The notes: a model not told the origin generated them from the letters alone. A stretch of 44,081 nt of DNA from Candidatus Alistipes intestinipullorum (GCA_019113885.1 DXGO01000095.1:1-44081), one strand, 5' to 3'; positions 22,585 through 31,704 are shown, counted from the stretch's first letter. Made by a program: numbers and translations.

Positions 22585-23727
22585 ATGGCAAAGGTTTTAA
22601 TTGTGGACCGATCAAAAAGCGTGCGAAACATTTTGCGCGAGCGGCTCGAATACGAAGGATTCTCGACCGAGGCGGCCGCAGACGAAACGTCGGCCGCAGA
22701 ACTGTACGATAAAATTCCGTTCGACCTCATCCTCTCCGACACGGGATGCCGGCTTCCCGACATAGGGATACCGCTGATCGCCCTCTCGGCCGACGCCTCG
22801 GTCGACTCAGCGGTCGAGGCCGTCCGCCGCGGAGCCCGGGACTTCCTCACCAAACCCATTGACATGAACCGCCTGCTGCAGTCCATACATCGTGCCATTG
22901 ATGCTCCTGAGCCGGCCGCCGCGATGAATTCTGCGGCTCCGGCCACACGCCGCTCCCGACGGGCCCATACCACCGGTGCCGACGAGATCATCGGAACGTC
23001 GCCCGAGATCGGACATGTCCGCCAACTGATCGAAAAAATCGCGCCGTGCGATGCCCGGGTGCTGGTCACGGGCGAGAACGGCACGGGTAAGGAACTGGTA
23101 GCACGCTGGCTCCACGCCAAGAGCCGGCGTGCCGGAGCCCCGTTCGTCGAGGTCAACTGCGCGGCCATTCCCTCGGAGCTGATCGAGAGCGAGCTCTTCG
23201 GGCACGAACGCGGGGCCTTCACCTCGGCCATCAAGCAGCGCAAGGGCAAATTCGAGCAGGCCGACGGCGGGACGCTCTTCATGGACGAGATCGGCGACAT
23301 GTCGCTCGCGGCGCAGGCCAAGGTGCTGCGGGCCCTTCAGGAGAACCGCATCAGTCGGGTAGGCAGCGACAAGGACATCGACGTCGACGTCCGGGTAATC
23401 GCCGCAACGAACAAGGACCTGCGCGAGGAGATCCGCAAGGGCAATTTCCGCGAGGACCTCTACCACCGGCTGGCGGTGATCGTCGTACGCGTTCCGGCCC
23501 TGCGAGACCACGCGAGCGACATTCCGGCACTTGTCGGGCACTTTATCCACACGATTTGCGCCGAAGACGACTTGGGACCCAAGGAGGTGACGCCCGGAGC
23601 GATGAAACTTCTCCAGGCAATGCCGTGGACCGGCAACATCCGCGAATTGCACAACGTTGTCGAGCGGCTCATCATCCTCTCGGGAGCGCGTATCACCGAA
23701 GACGACGTAAAACTATACGCCAACTGA
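22585..23727 (+). CDS. Sigma-54-dependent activator, degenerate receiver, no HTH
   Basis: 380 residues. A receiver-like domain (1-110) keeps LILSDTG and the Lys of LTKPID but has lost part of the acidic pocket (VDRSKS) and several residues after the phospho-Asp. The AAA+ core (about 132-370) has Walker A GENGTGKEL, GAFTSA in place of GAFTGA, Walker B GGTLFMDEIGD, and the arginine region FREDLYHRLAV. The protein stops at DDVKLYAN with no Fis-type DNA-binding domain. It should remodel sigma-54 polymerase, perhaps from solution. The start MAKVLIVDRS is clear. A strong terminator follows. Confidence 0.9.
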   Translation: MAKVLIVDRSKSVRNILRERLEYEGFSTEAAADETSAAELYDKIPFDLILSDTGCRLPDIGIPLIALSADASVDSAVEAVRRGARDFLTKPIDMNRLLQSIHRAIDAPEPAAAMNSAAPATRRSRRAHTTGADEIIGTSPEIGHVRQLIEKIAPCDARVLVTGENGTGKELVARWLHAKSRRAGAPFVEVNCAAIPSELIESELFGHERGAFTSAIKQRKGKFEQADGGTLFMDEIGDMSLAAQAKVLRALQENRISRVGSDKDIDVDVRVIAATNKDLREEIRKGNFREDLYHRLAVIVVRVPALRDHASDIPALVGHFIHTICAEDDLGPKEVTPGAMKLLQAMPWTGNIRELHNVVERLIILSGARITEDDVKLYAN

Positions 23728-23764
23728 CCGACAGGAAGGCATCCGAGCCATGGCCCCAACGCCA

Positions 23765-23804
23765 CGGAGCGCCGGCGAATCGTTCGCCGGCGCTCCGATC
23801 TTTT
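23765..23804 (+). terminator. Terminator after the sigma-54 activator
   Basis: A 15-base perfect stem (23765-23779 and 23783-23797) around a three-base loop, then ATCTTTT. It separates the activator from the convergent HAD gene. Confidence 0.85.
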
Positions 23805-23817
23805 CAGGGAAGAGGCC

Positions 23818-24468
23818 TCACAACAGCCCCAGCAACTCCTCCGGACGGTCGACCAGGTGGCAGGCGCCGGCATCGACAAGCTCCTGCCGCTCGCGAAACC
23901 CCCACGTGACACCCGCCGAGCGGACGCCTGCGGCACGTGCGGTCTGCATGTCGACGCCCGAATCCCCGACGTAGAGCACCTCCTCGCGCGGGGTACCGGT
24001 CAGGGCAAGAATCTCCCGGACAACCGTCGGATCGGGCTTGAGCGGCACACCGGGCCGCTGTCCGAAGACCGCGGCAAACTCCACCCCGGGGAAGAACAGG
24101 CGGATGAGTTTCTCGGTACCGACCTGAAACTTGTTCGACGCCACGGCCATCCCGACACCACGGCGCACGAGTTCGGTCACCAGCCCGGAAATCCCGTCGT
24201 AAGGTTTCGTATAGCGGTCGATATGTTCGGTATAGTACTTCACGAAGTCGGCACGTACCAGAGCCACGTTCTCGGGCGTACGGAGTTCCTCGGGCAGGGC
24301 GCGTTCGACGAGCCGCAGGATGCCGTTCCCGACAAAGTGGCGATACTCCTCGTAGGAGTGCTGCGGGAGTCCCCGCATGGCCAGCACGGCATTGCAGGCC
24401 ACAGCCAGGTCGCCGATCGTATTGAGCAGCGTGCCGTCAAGGTCGAAAATCACGAGCGATGTCTTCAT
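23818..24468 (-). CDS. HAD phosphatase, phosphoglycolate phosphatase-like
   Basis: 216 residues from ATG 24468; an in-frame ATG nine codons upstream (24495) is possible. All HAD motifs are present: FDLDGTLLNT (nucleophile Asp, near 8), VASNKFQ (motif II, near 112), KPDP (motif III Lys, near 145), and YVGDSGVDMQTA (motif IV, near 168). The cap is helical (residues 18-85). Gph-like members dephosphorylate phosphoglycolate; the actual substrate cannot be told from sequence. It lies 40 bases after the NhaC gene on the same strand and is likely cotranscribed. Confidence 0.85.
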   Translation of the reverse strand: MKTSLVIFDLDGTLLNTIGDLAVACNAVLAMRGLPQHSYEEYRHFVGNGILRLVERALPEELRTPENVALVRADFVKYYTEHIDRYTKPYDGISGLVTELVRRGVGMAVASNKFQVGTEKLIRLFFPGVEFAAVFGQRPGVPLKPDPTVVREILALTGTPREEVLYVGDSGVDMQTARAAGVRSAGVTWGFRERQELVDAGACHLVDRPEELLGLL

Positions 24469-24508
24469 GTTTTTTGGATCATCCACGGGTTTCATGGATT
24501 CAATGTGT

Positions 24509-25969
24509 TCAGCGGTTGTTTTTACGGATTCTCCATCCCACCGCCGCGACGGCCATCGACATGAGCGGCGAGACGATATTGAAGATGCAGTACGGAAGGT
24601 AGATGAAGGTCGCCACGCCGAGCACCGTGGCCTGGGTCATGCCGCAGGAGTTCCACGGTACGAGTACCGACGTCACGGTCGCCGAATCCTCGACCGAACG
24701 GCTCAGCAGACGCTCCTCGAGGCCGCGTTCGGCGTAAAGGTCCTTGAAGAGGCGCCCCGAGAGGATGATCGAGATGTACTGGTCTGCGGTGCAGAGGTTG
24801 AAAAAGAGCCCGGCGCCGACGGTCGAGGCGACAGCCGGGAAGGGACGGCGCACGAAACGCAGAAAGATGCCTGTCAACGAGCGCAGCATGCCGCTGCCGG
24901 TCATCACGCCGCCGAAGCACATGGCGCAGATCACGAGCCACACGGTATTGAGCATGCCGGCCATGCCGCGCGTGGCGACCAGTCCGTCGAGGCCCTCGGT
25001 GCCCGTTGCGATGTGGGTGGGGCCGAAGCAGGAGGTCAGCACCCCTTTGAATCCCGAGAGGAAGCCGAGGTGTCCGGTTCCTTCAGGGCCTCCGATACCG
25101 GCGACCTCGGCAACCAGATGGGGTTGCGCGAGACACATGGCCACGCAGGCAAAAACCGTGGCACAGAAGAGCGTCACGATAGCCGGGAGCTTGCGGGCGA
25201 TCAGGATGCCCGTGGCCAGCGGCACGAGGAGCAGCCAGGGCGAGATGCGGAACGTCGCGGCCAGCGAATCGGCATAGGCCTCGGCATGGGTGGCCGTCCC
25301 GTGGTCGAGCATCAGCCCCGCGGCGGCGAAGACCCCGAGGGCGATGAGCATCGAGGGCACCGTGGTGTAGAGCATGTAGCGGATGTGGGTGAAGATCGGC
25401 ACGCCGACGGTCGACGAGGCGAGCACCGTGGTGTCGGAGAGCAGCGAGAGCTTGTCTCCGAAGTAGGCCCCGGAGATGATGGCCCCGGCGACCCATCCGT
25501 CGGGGAATCCCATGGCACGGCCGATGCCCATCAGGGCGACGCCGATGGTGGCGATGGTGGTCCACGAACTGCCGGTCATCAGCGACACGACGGCACAGAT
25601 CACGCACGTGGCAACGAGGAAATAGGAGGGGTGGAGGATCTGCAGTCCGTAATAGATCATCGTGGGGACGACGCCCGAGACCATCCACGTGCCGGCAATG
25701 GCGCCGATCAGAAGCAGGATGAGGATGGCCGAGGCCGAGGCGCGGATGTTGTCGATGATGGCCTCCTCGAGCACGGCCCAGCGGCAGCGGTAGATGCCGA
25801 TCGCGAGCATGACGCAGACCGACGTGGCGGAGAGCAGGGCGATCTGGCTGCCGCCGTTGATGGCGTCGCCGCCGAAGATGCGGATCACGACGTAGAGCAG
25901 CAGGGTCAGCACGGCCAACGGGATGGCCGAGATCCAGGGCGAAGGGTTTTTCGGGGTATTGGGCTTCAT
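24509..25969 (-). CDS. nhaC: Na+/H+ antiporter, NhaC family
   Basis: 486 residues from ATG 25969 (MKPNTPKNPSPWISAIPLAV); the open frame continues a further 101 codons upstream without family likeness. About 11-12 membrane helices with NhaC-type motifs: MTGSSWTTIATIGVALMGIG near 133, GAYFGDKLSLLSDTTVLASS near 168, GTGHLGFLSGF near 300, and WNSCGMTQATVLGVATF near 440. Family members exchange Na+ for H+ (or malate/lactate) across the inner membrane. The C-terminus is short and basic (RIRKNNR). It precedes the HAD phosphatase gene. Confidence 0.88.
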   Translation of the reverse strand: MKPNTPKNPSPWISAIPLAVLTLLLYVVIRIFGGDAINGGSQIALLSATSVCVMLAIGIYRCRWAVLEEAIIDNIRASASAILILLLIGAIAGTWMVSGVVPTMIYYGLQILHPSYFLVATCVICAVVSLMTGSSWTTIATIGVALMGIGRAMGFPDGWVAGAIISGAYFGDKLSLLSDTTVLASSTVGVPIFTHIRYMLYTTVPSMLIALGVFAAAGLMLDHGTATHAEAYADSLAATFRISPWLLLVPLATGILIARKLPAIVTLFCATVFACVAMCLAQPHLVAEVAGIGGPEGTGHLGFLSGFKGVLTSCFGPTHIATGTEGLDGLVATRGMAGMLNTVWLVICAMCFGGVMTGSGMLRSLTGIFLRFVRRPFPAVASTVGAGLFFNLCTADQYISIILSGRLFKDLYAERGLEERLLSRSVEDSATVTSVLVPWNSCGMTQATVLGVATFIYLPYCIFNIVSPLMSMAVAAVGWRIRKNNR

Positions 25970-26137
25970 GGGTTCCGAAAGCGTTCGTGCGTTCCGGGGC
26001 AAAAATAGTGAAAAAAACCGACAAACGGCCTCTTGCCGCAGCGGCCTGCCGCACGTTCGACCGCTCTCCTGCCCTGTCGGCATCCAAACGGGCGGTGTGC
26101 CGTCCGAAAAAAGCGGAAGATAAACTAAAAAAAATAG

Positions 26138-26166
26138 TTGCAAAACGATTTTTTTCCGTACCTTTG
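26138..26166 (+). promoter_or_regulatory. Probable promoter of the 26257 lipoprotein gene
   Basis: TTG at 26138-26140, 18 bases, TACCTTTG at 26159-26166; spacing slightly short. The rest of 25970-26256 holds no gene I can support. Confidence 0.45.
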
Positions 26167-26256
26167 GCATATCCGCCGCCCCTCCTGAGCCGATTGAGGC
26201 ACGGATCGCGTTGCGGACCTGATTTATTTGAATGAAACACCCCCCCAAAAACGACC

Positions 26257-27543
26257 ATGAAAAACCGCACACTCCGCCACGCCGCAGCCTGGATGCTGCT
26301 GCCGGCGCTGCTGCTGGGCACCGCGGCGTGCCAGAGGCAGCACCGTTTTACGATTACGGGCGAGATCGCCGGGCTGCAACCCGGCGACACGCTGCGTTTC
26401 GAACGCATCATCCTCCCGGATTGGGACCTCGAGCCCGCCTTCGACCTTGTCGTCGCCGACTCGGAACGCTTCGACTACAAGGGGCGGCAACCCCACGACC
26501 AGAAATACCTGATCACCTACCACCCCAAGGAGGGCAAAGCCCCGATGTGCGACCGGTCGGGCAAGGAGGTGATCGTTACCGACGGCGACCACATCACGCT
26601 GAGCGGTACGGCCGACTACCTCTATTATTGCCGGTTGCAGGGCGGCGTGTACGACGACCCGCTGCTCGCCGAGGCACTGCGGCTCGAGGATTCGCTGGGG
26701 CGCTACCGCGGTGACTGCCTGCGGCTTCAGGCCGAGGCGATGGAGCGGGGCGACACCGTCACGGCCCAAGAGCACATCAACCGTTTCAACCGCTTCTACG
26801 ACGACCACGCCGAGGCGATGCAACGCACGCGCGAGGCGATGCAGCGCTACCGCGACGCCCGTCCCGAAGGAACGCTCTACCTGCTCCTCAGCCACCTTGC
26901 ACGGGTGACCTACCAGCCGGTCGAGGAGTCGAAGGCCGCCTATGCCGCCCTCGCCCCCGCGCTGCAGGAGAGCTACTACGGACAGCGCTTTGCCGAGGAG
27001 ATCGCCCGGGCCGAACGGCTTGCCGAGGGACAACCGGGCCCTGACTTCTCGGTGGTCGCCACCGACGGCACGACGCGCGACAAGGCCTCCTATGCGGGGC
27101 GCTACCTGCTGGTCTACCACTGGGGCCTTTGCCCGGGGTCAATCTACATCGACGCACAGGTGCGCGCACTCCATGACCGCTACCGAGCGCAGGGATTCGA
27201 GGTACTGGGCATCACGGAGTCGATCGCCACGATCCGGAAGCTCTACGAGCAGCTGCCCGCCGACACCAAGACCCCGGTATCGGGTACCGACGACATCCGC
27301 CCGGTGCTGGGGGAGATGCTGCACCACACGTGGACGGAGGCGGAGCTCGAGACCGGCCATCCCGAGAACGGTTCGCTGTGCGAGGCTTACGACATCGAGG
27401 GCTGGCCCTTCTTCGTGCTGCTGGGGCCCGACGGGACAATCCGCGCACGAGGCTTCAGCGACGCGTTCTACAAGGCGCGGGAGATCCTCGACCGGGAGCT
27501 GGGCGAACCCGTGGCCGACGCCGGGGCCCCTGCCGCCGAATAA
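26257..27543 (+). CDS. DUF4369/TlpA-like lipoprotein with CXXS motif
   Basis: 428 residues. A lipoprotein signal ends LLLGTAAC. A DUF4369-like beta domain (about 28-125: FTITGEIAGLQPGDTLRFE) is followed by a helical linker and a thioredoxin-fold domain (about 255-415: GQPGPDFSVVATDGTTRDKASYAGRY is its opening). The redox motif reads YHWGLCPGSIY, that is CPGS with only the first Cys, so it is a CXXS variant. The cis-Pro loop is EGWPFFVLLGPDG. CXXS proteins can act as thiol isomerases or bind substrates as mixed disulfides; the role here is inference. It is a single-gene unit with promoter and terminator. Confidence 0.82.
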   Translation: MKNRTLRHAAAWMLLPALLLGTAACQRQHRFTITGEIAGLQPGDTLRFERIILPDWDLEPAFDLVVADSERFDYKGRQPHDQKYLITYHPKEGKAPMCDRSGKEVIVTDGDHITLSGTADYLYYCRLQGGVYDDPLLAEALRLEDSLGRYRGDCLRLQAEAMERGDTVTAQEHINRFNRFYDDHAEAMQRTREAMQRYRDARPEGTLYLLLSHLARVTYQPVEESKAAYAALAPALQESYYGQRFAEEIARAERLAEGQPGPDFSVVATDGTTRDKASYAGRYLLVYHWGLCPGSIYIDAQVRALHDRYRAQGFEVLGITESIATIRKLYEQLPADTKTPVSGTDDIRPVLGEMLHHTWTEAELETGHPENGSLCEAYDIEGWPFFVLLGPDGTIRARGFSDAFYKAREILDRELGEPVADAGAPAAE

Positions 27544-27569
27544 CGGCACGGCGGGCAACAACGGCCCGT

Positions 27570-27608
27570 GCGGCACCGGCTCTTTCGACCGGTGCCGCGG
27601 GTTTTTTT
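27570..27608 (+). terminator. Terminator after the 26257 lipoprotein gene
   Basis: A ten-base stem GCGGCACCGG/CCGGTGCCGC (27570-27579, 27589-27598) followed by GG and seven Ts. Confidence 0.85.
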
Positions 27609-27639
27609 GCACAACGGAGCGATTTTTGCAAAAAAATCG

Positions 27640-27647
27640 TAACTTTG
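27640..27647 (+). promoter_or_regulatory. -7 box of the DUF4492-cydAB operon
   Basis: TAACTTTG, 25 bases before the first start codon. No -33 TTG at the expected distance. Confidence 0.4.
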
Positions 27648-27672
27648 ATTTGGGCAACGGCCCGACGGCACC

Positions 27673-27882
27673 ATGAAGACGCTGCACAACATCCTCCGCT
27701 TCTACATCGACGGATTCCGCGAGATGACCCTCGGGCGGACGCTCTGGGCGATCATCCTCATCAAGCTGTTCGTGCTGTTCGCCGTGCTCAAGCTCTTCTT
27801 CTTTCCCGACCTGCTCGCCGGCAAGAGCGAGGACGAGCAGGCGCGTTACGTACTCGAAAACCTGATCGATCACGAACCATGA
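27673..27882 (+). CDS. DUF4492 protein, accessory of cytochrome bd operon
   Basis: 69 residues with one transmembrane helix (about 22-46: RTLWAIILIKLFVLFAVLKL) and the family N-terminus MKTLHNILRFYIDGFREMTLG. DUF4492 genes are typically found just before cydA in Bacteroidota and related phyla; the size and topology are compatible with a small subunit such as CydX, but the orientation to CydX is inference. Its stop overlaps the cydA start (ATGA), so translation is coupled. Confidence 0.85.
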   Translation: MKTLHNILRFYIDGFREMTLGRTLWAIILIKLFVLFAVLKLFFFPDLLAGKSEDEQARYVLENLIDHEP

Positions 27883-29444
27883 TCTCCGATTACCTCTCGA
27901 CCGTCGACTGGTCACGGGCGCAGTTCGCCCTGACAGCCATCTACCACTGGCTGTTCGTCCCGCTCACCCTGGGGCTGGGATTTCTCGTCGCCATCATGGA
28001 GACGCTCTACGTCCGCACGGGCGACGACTTCTGGCGCCGCACGACGAAGTTCTGGATGCGCCTGTTCGGCGTGAACTTCGCCATCGGCGTGGCCACGGGA
28101 CTGATCCTCGAATTCGAGTTCGGCACCAACTGGTCGAACTACTCCTATTTTGTGGGCGACATCTTCGGGGCGCCGCTGGCCATCGAGGGCATCCTGGCTT
28201 TCTTCCTCGAAAGCACCTTCGTGGCGGTGATGTTCTTCGGGTGGAACAAGGTCTCAAAGGGCTTCCACCTTACAGCCACGTGGCTCACGGCCTTCGGTGC
28301 CAACCTCTCGGCATGGTGGATCCTCGTGGCGAACGCCTGGATGCAGCATCCCGTAGGCTGCACGTTCAACCTCGAGACGGTGCGCAACGAGATGAGTTCC
28401 TTCTCGGAGGTCGCCCTCTCGCCGGTCGCCGTCAACAAGTTTTTCCACACGGTCACCTCGTCGTTCACCCTTGCGGCGCTGTTCGTCGTGGGCGTGAGCG
28501 CCTGGTACCTGCTGCGCCGCCGCGAACGGCGGATGGCGACGAAGAGCATTGCCGTAGCATCGGCCTTCGGGTTGGTCTTCGCAATAATCACGGCCTTGAC
28601 GGGAGACCGTTCGGGAGCCGTCATCGCACGCACGCAACCGATGAAGCTCGCCGCCATGGAGGCCCTCTACGAGGGTTCGGAGGGGGCGCCGCTGACGGTT
28701 ATCGGGCTGCTCAAGGGCGAGGCGTCGCGCACGCCGCAGGAGCCGTTCCATTTCAAGGTCGACCTCCCGAAGCTGCTCTCGGTGATGAGTTTCCGCGATG
28801 CCGGGGCCTACGTCGCGGGCATCGACGACCTGATCGACGGCAACGCCGCACAGGGGTTGCTGTCGGCCGAGGAGAAGATGGCGCGCGGACGTGCCGTCAT
28901 CGACACGCTGGCCGCCTACCGCACGGCGCGCGATGCCGGCGACCACGCCGCAATGGGACGCATCGAGGCTCTTTTCGACCCTGCATCGCCACAGGGCGAA
29001 GCGTTTCTCAAGGAGTACTTCGCCTACTTCGGCTACGGATACATCGACAACCCGCAGGAGCTCGTTCCCAACGTGCCGCTGCTTTTCTATTCGTTCCGCG
29101 TGATGGTCGGCGCCGGCTGCCTCTTCATCCTCGTGCTGGGGCTCGTGTGGTGGTACAACCGCCGCGACCGCCTCGCCTCGAAACACTGGCTGCTCCACAC
29201 GGCCGTCTGGTGCATTCCGCTGGCCTACCTCGCCTCGCAGGCGGGATGGATCGTCGCCGAGGTCGGGCGCCAACCGTGGGCCATCCAGGAACTGATGCCC
29301 GTGGGTGTCGCGGCATCGAAGGTCCCGGGCAGCTCGGTCGCCACGACCTTCATTCTCTTTCTGATCCTCTTCACGGCTCTGCTCATCGCCGAGTTGAGCA
29401 TCCTTTTCCGACAGATCAAACTGGGTCCCGAACCCGAAAAATAA
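27879..29444 (+). CDS. cydA: Cytochrome bd oxidase subunit I
   Basis: 521 residues from ATG 27879; an open frame reaching far upstream is not coding. CydA holds the three hemes and the quinol site and reduces oxygen to water in the inner membrane. Seen: LTAIYHWLFVPLTLG with a heme His near residue 23, GVNFAIGVATGLILEFEFG near 62, FFHTVTSSFTLAALF with a second heme His near 187, and QPMKLAAMEALYEG near 252 opening the Q-loop. About nine helices are expected. In anaerobes of this phylum bd oxidase removes trace oxygen (known). cydB follows ten bases on. Confidence 0.96.
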   Translation: MISDYLSTVDWSRAQFALTAIYHWLFVPLTLGLGFLVAIMETLYVRTGDDFWRRTTKFWMRLFGVNFAIGVATGLILEFEFGTNWSNYSYFVGDIFGAPLAIEGILAFFLESTFVAVMFFGWNKVSKGFHLTATWLTAFGANLSAWWILVANAWMQHPVGCTFNLETVRNEMSSFSEVALSPVAVNKFFHTVTSSFTLAALFVVGVSAWYLLRRRERRMATKSIAVASAFGLVFAIITALTGDRSGAVIARTQPMKLAAMEALYEGSEGAPLTVIGLLKGEASRTPQEPFHFKVDLPKLLSVMSFRDAGAYVAGIDDLIDGNAAQGLLSAEEKMARGRAVIDTLAAYRTARDAGDHAAMGRIEALFDPASPQGEAFLKEYFAYFGYGYIDNPQELVPNVPLLFYSFRVMVGAGCLFILVLGLVWWYNRRDRLASKHWLLHTAVWCIPLAYLASQAGWIVAEVGRQPWAIQELMPVGVAASKVPGSSVATTFILFLILFTALLIAELSILFRQIKLGPEPEK

Positions 29445-29454
29445 CGCCGCACCT

Positions 29455-30600
29455 ATGGATACGCTGACTTTTCTGCAACACTATTGGTGGTTCGTCATTT
29501 CGCTGCTGGGGGCCGTGCTGGTCTTCCTGCTCTTCGTGCAGGGCGGGCAGGCGCTGCTCTACGACCTCGGACGCACGGAAGAGGAGCGCACGATGATCGT
29601 CAATTCGCTGGGACGCAAATGGGAACTCACCTTCACCACGCTGGTCACCTTCGGCGGAGCCTTCTTCGCGTCGTTCCCGCTCTTCTACTCCACGTCGTTC
29701 GGCGGGGCGGTCTACGTCTGGATGGCCATCCTGCTCTGCTTCGTCCTGCAGGCCGTAGCCTACGAATACCGCCGCAAACCGGGCAACATCTTCGGAGAAC
29801 GCACCTACAACATCTTCCTCCTGATCAACGGTCTCCTGGGGCCGCTGCTCCTCGGCATGGCCGTCGGGACCCTCTTCACGGGAGCAAACTTCACGGTCGA
29901 CCGGCTCAACCTGGCCGAAACGGGCGCCGCCGCGGTAATCTCGCAGTGGACGACACCATGGCACGGGCTCGAAGCCGTGGCGAACCCCCGCAACTGGGCA
30001 CTGGGGCTCTCCGTAGCGCTGCTCTCCATAATCCTGGCCTGCCAGTTCCTCGCCCGCGACATCGACGACGAAACGATCCGGCAACGACTTCGCCACCGGC
30101 TGCGCCGCCTCTCCGGAGGTTTCGTCGCCGTATTCGTCATCTGGCTGCTCTGCCTGTTCCTGGCCGACGGCTGGACCGCCGACCCCGCCACGGGGACGAT
30201 CTCCATCGAACCGTACAAATACCTCCACAACCTGCAGGCAATGCCGTGGGTAGCCGTCATGCTCGCCGCGGGTATCGCCGCCGTGCTCGGAAGCATCATC
30301 ATGGGATGGGCGGGACGGCGGCAGGCCATCTGGTTCGGCGGCACAGGGACGGTGCTCACGGTGCTGGCGCTGCTGCTCCTGGCCGGCTGGAACGATACGG
30401 CCTACTACCCTTCGCTCGCCGACATGCAGTCGTCGCTGACGATCCGCAACTCCTCGTCGAGCCTCTTCACGCTGCGGACCATGGCGTGGGTATCGCTTTT
30501 CGTGCCGTTCGTGGCGGCCTACATCGCCTACGTATGGCGGGCGCTGAGCCGGCGTCCGGTCACGCGTGAGGAGATTCGGCAGGACGGAGGCCACTATTAA
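29455..30600 (+). CDS. cydB: Cytochrome bd oxidase subunit II
   Basis: 381 residues with about eight to nine membrane helices. CydB opens with WWFVISLLGAVLVFLLFVQGGQALLY, then GRKWELTFTTLVTFGGAFFASFPLFY near 48 and AYEYRRKPGN near 100, all typical of the family. It partners CydA in the bd oxidase. It ends the operon and is followed by a strong symmetric terminator. Confidence 0.95.
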   Translation: MDTLTFLQHYWWFVISLLGAVLVFLLFVQGGQALLYDLGRTEEERTMIVNSLGRKWELTFTTLVTFGGAFFASFPLFYSTSFGGAVYVWMAILLCFVLQAVAYEYRRKPGNIFGERTYNIFLLINGLLGPLLLGMAVGTLFTGANFTVDRLNLAETGAAAVISQWTTPWHGLEAVANPRNWALGLSVALLSIILACQFLARDIDDETIRQRLRHRLRRLSGGFVAVFVIWLLCLFLADGWTADPATGTISIEPYKYLHNLQAMPWVAVMLAAGIAAVLGSIIMGWAGRRQAIWFGGTGTVLTVLALLLLAGWNDTAYYPSLADMQSSLTIRNSSSSLFTLRTMAWVSLFVPFVAAYIAYVWRALSRRPVTREEIRQDGGHY

Positions 30601-30615
30601 CCCGCCCACACCCCA

Positions 30616-30655
30616 GACAAGAAAGGCGGGGGCTGAAGCCCCCGCCTTTCTTGTC
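30616..30655. terminator. Bidirectional terminator between cydB and fabI
   Basis: An 18-base inverted repeat (30616-30633 and 30638-30655) with a four-base loop, GC-rich inside and A/T-rich at the ends. It serves both convergent genes. Confidence 0.85.
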
Positions 30656-30679
30656 TTTATATCCCGATGGAACGTCGTC

Positions 30680-31561
30680 CTATTTGGTCGCCTCCTCCGA
30701 GGGGCCGCCGCCGAAGGGATACTGGTGCTCGTGCACGTCGTCGAAGCGCATGCCCTTCTCGTAGGTACGCATCGCGCGGCGCGACATACCCATCGACGAG
30801 AAACCGCCGTCGTGGTAGAGGTTCTGCATCGTCACCTTGCGCGTCAGGTCCGAGAAGAGCGTCAGCACGTAGTTGGCGCAATCCTCGGCCGTGGCGTTGC
30901 CCAGGGGCGACATGCTCTCGGCGAACGACATCAGGTCGTTGAGCCCCAGCACGCCGCTGCCGGCCGTCGTGGGCGTGGGCGACTGCGAAACGGTATTGAT
31001 ACGCACATGCTTTTCACGTCCGTAGATATATCCGAAGCTGCGGGCGATCGACTCCAGCAGGGCCTTGGCATCGGCCATGTCGTTGTAACCGTAAAGCGTG
31101 CGCTGTGCGGCGATATACGACAGCGCCACAATCGAGCCCCATTCGTTGATGGCGTCCTTCTTGCGGGCGACCTGAATGGCCTTGTGAAACGAGATAGCCG
31201 AAATATCGAGTGTTTTCGAGAGGTAGTCGTAATCCAGGTCATCGTACGTACGGCCCTTGCGGACGTTGGGCGACATGCCGATCGAGTGGAGCATGAAGTC
31301 GAACTTCCCGCCGAAGTGCTCCATTGTCTTGTCGATCAGGTTTTCGAGGTCCTCGACACTGGTGGCATCGGCCGGCACGACGATCGTGTGGCACTTCTCG
31401 GCCAACTGGTTGATGGTGCCCATGCGAATCGAGACGGCAGTATTGGTAAGCACGATCTCGGCGCCCTCCTCAACGGCGCGTTCAGCGACCTTCCAGGCGA
31501 TCGACTGCTCGTTGAGGGCTCCGAAGATCAGGCCCTTTTTCCCTTTCAGTAAATTAGCCAT
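30680..31561 (-). CDS. fabI: Enoyl-[acyl-carrier-protein] reductase (NADH)
   Basis: 293 residues from ATG 31561 (MANLLKGKKGLIFGALNEQSIAW). FabI reduces enoyl-ACP in the last step of fatty-acid elongation. The NAD-binding loop GALNEQSIAWKVA, the LHSIGMSPN segment near 90 and the catalytic pair Y-x6-K in GYNDMADAKALLES near 160 are present, followed by RINTVSQSPTPTTAGSGV. The C-terminus carries about 25 extra charged residues (YEKGMRFDDVHEHQYPFGGG). A promoter lies at 31588-31621. Confidence 0.95.
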   Translation of the reverse strand: MANLLKGKKGLIFGALNEQSIAWKVAERAVEEGAEIVLTNTAVSIRMGTINQLAEKCHTIVVPADATSVEDLENLIDKTMEHFGGKFDFMLHSIGMSPNVRKGRTYDDLDYDYLSKTLDISAISFHKAIQVARKKDAINEWGSIVALSYIAAQRTLYGYNDMADAKALLESIARSFGYIYGREKHVRINTVSQSPTPTTAGSGVLGLNDLMSFAESMSPLGNATAEDCANYVLTLFSDLTRKVTMQNLYHDGGFSSMGMSRRAMRTYEKGMRFDDVHEHQYPFGGGPSEEATK

Positions 31562-31587
31562 ATTCTGTTTTCGTTTAAAAATTCGGG

Positions 31588-31621
31588 CAAATATAACACT
31601 TTTTTTCGAGCCTGCCGCAAA
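31588..31621 (-). promoter_or_regulatory. Promoter of fabI
   Basis: Reading leftward: TTTG (31621-31618), 22 bases, TATATTTG (31595-31588), about 27 bases before the start codon. Spacing one base over the usual range. Confidence 0.5.
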
Positions 31622-31704
31622 CAGACTCATTTTCACCGCCCGCCGTCACTACGGCATGGGTTTTGCTTACATGACGGAGACACTGATTCATCACCATTGA
31701 AATT

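Noticed and set aside
24377..26008. A 543-codon open frame on the plus strand
   Set aside because: Antisense to the HAD phosphatase and NhaC genes; its Gly/His/Glu/Arg-rich product looks like reverse-strand coding bias.
25970..26256. Possible extra gene between nhaC and the lipoprotein
   Set aside because: Short frames only, AT-rich homopolymers and a promoter-like box; no domain or signal peptide.
27330..29444. Longer N-terminus for CydA
   Set aside because: The upstream part overlaps the lipoprotein and DUF4492 genes in another frame; CydA proteins begin near MISDYLSTVDWSRAQF.
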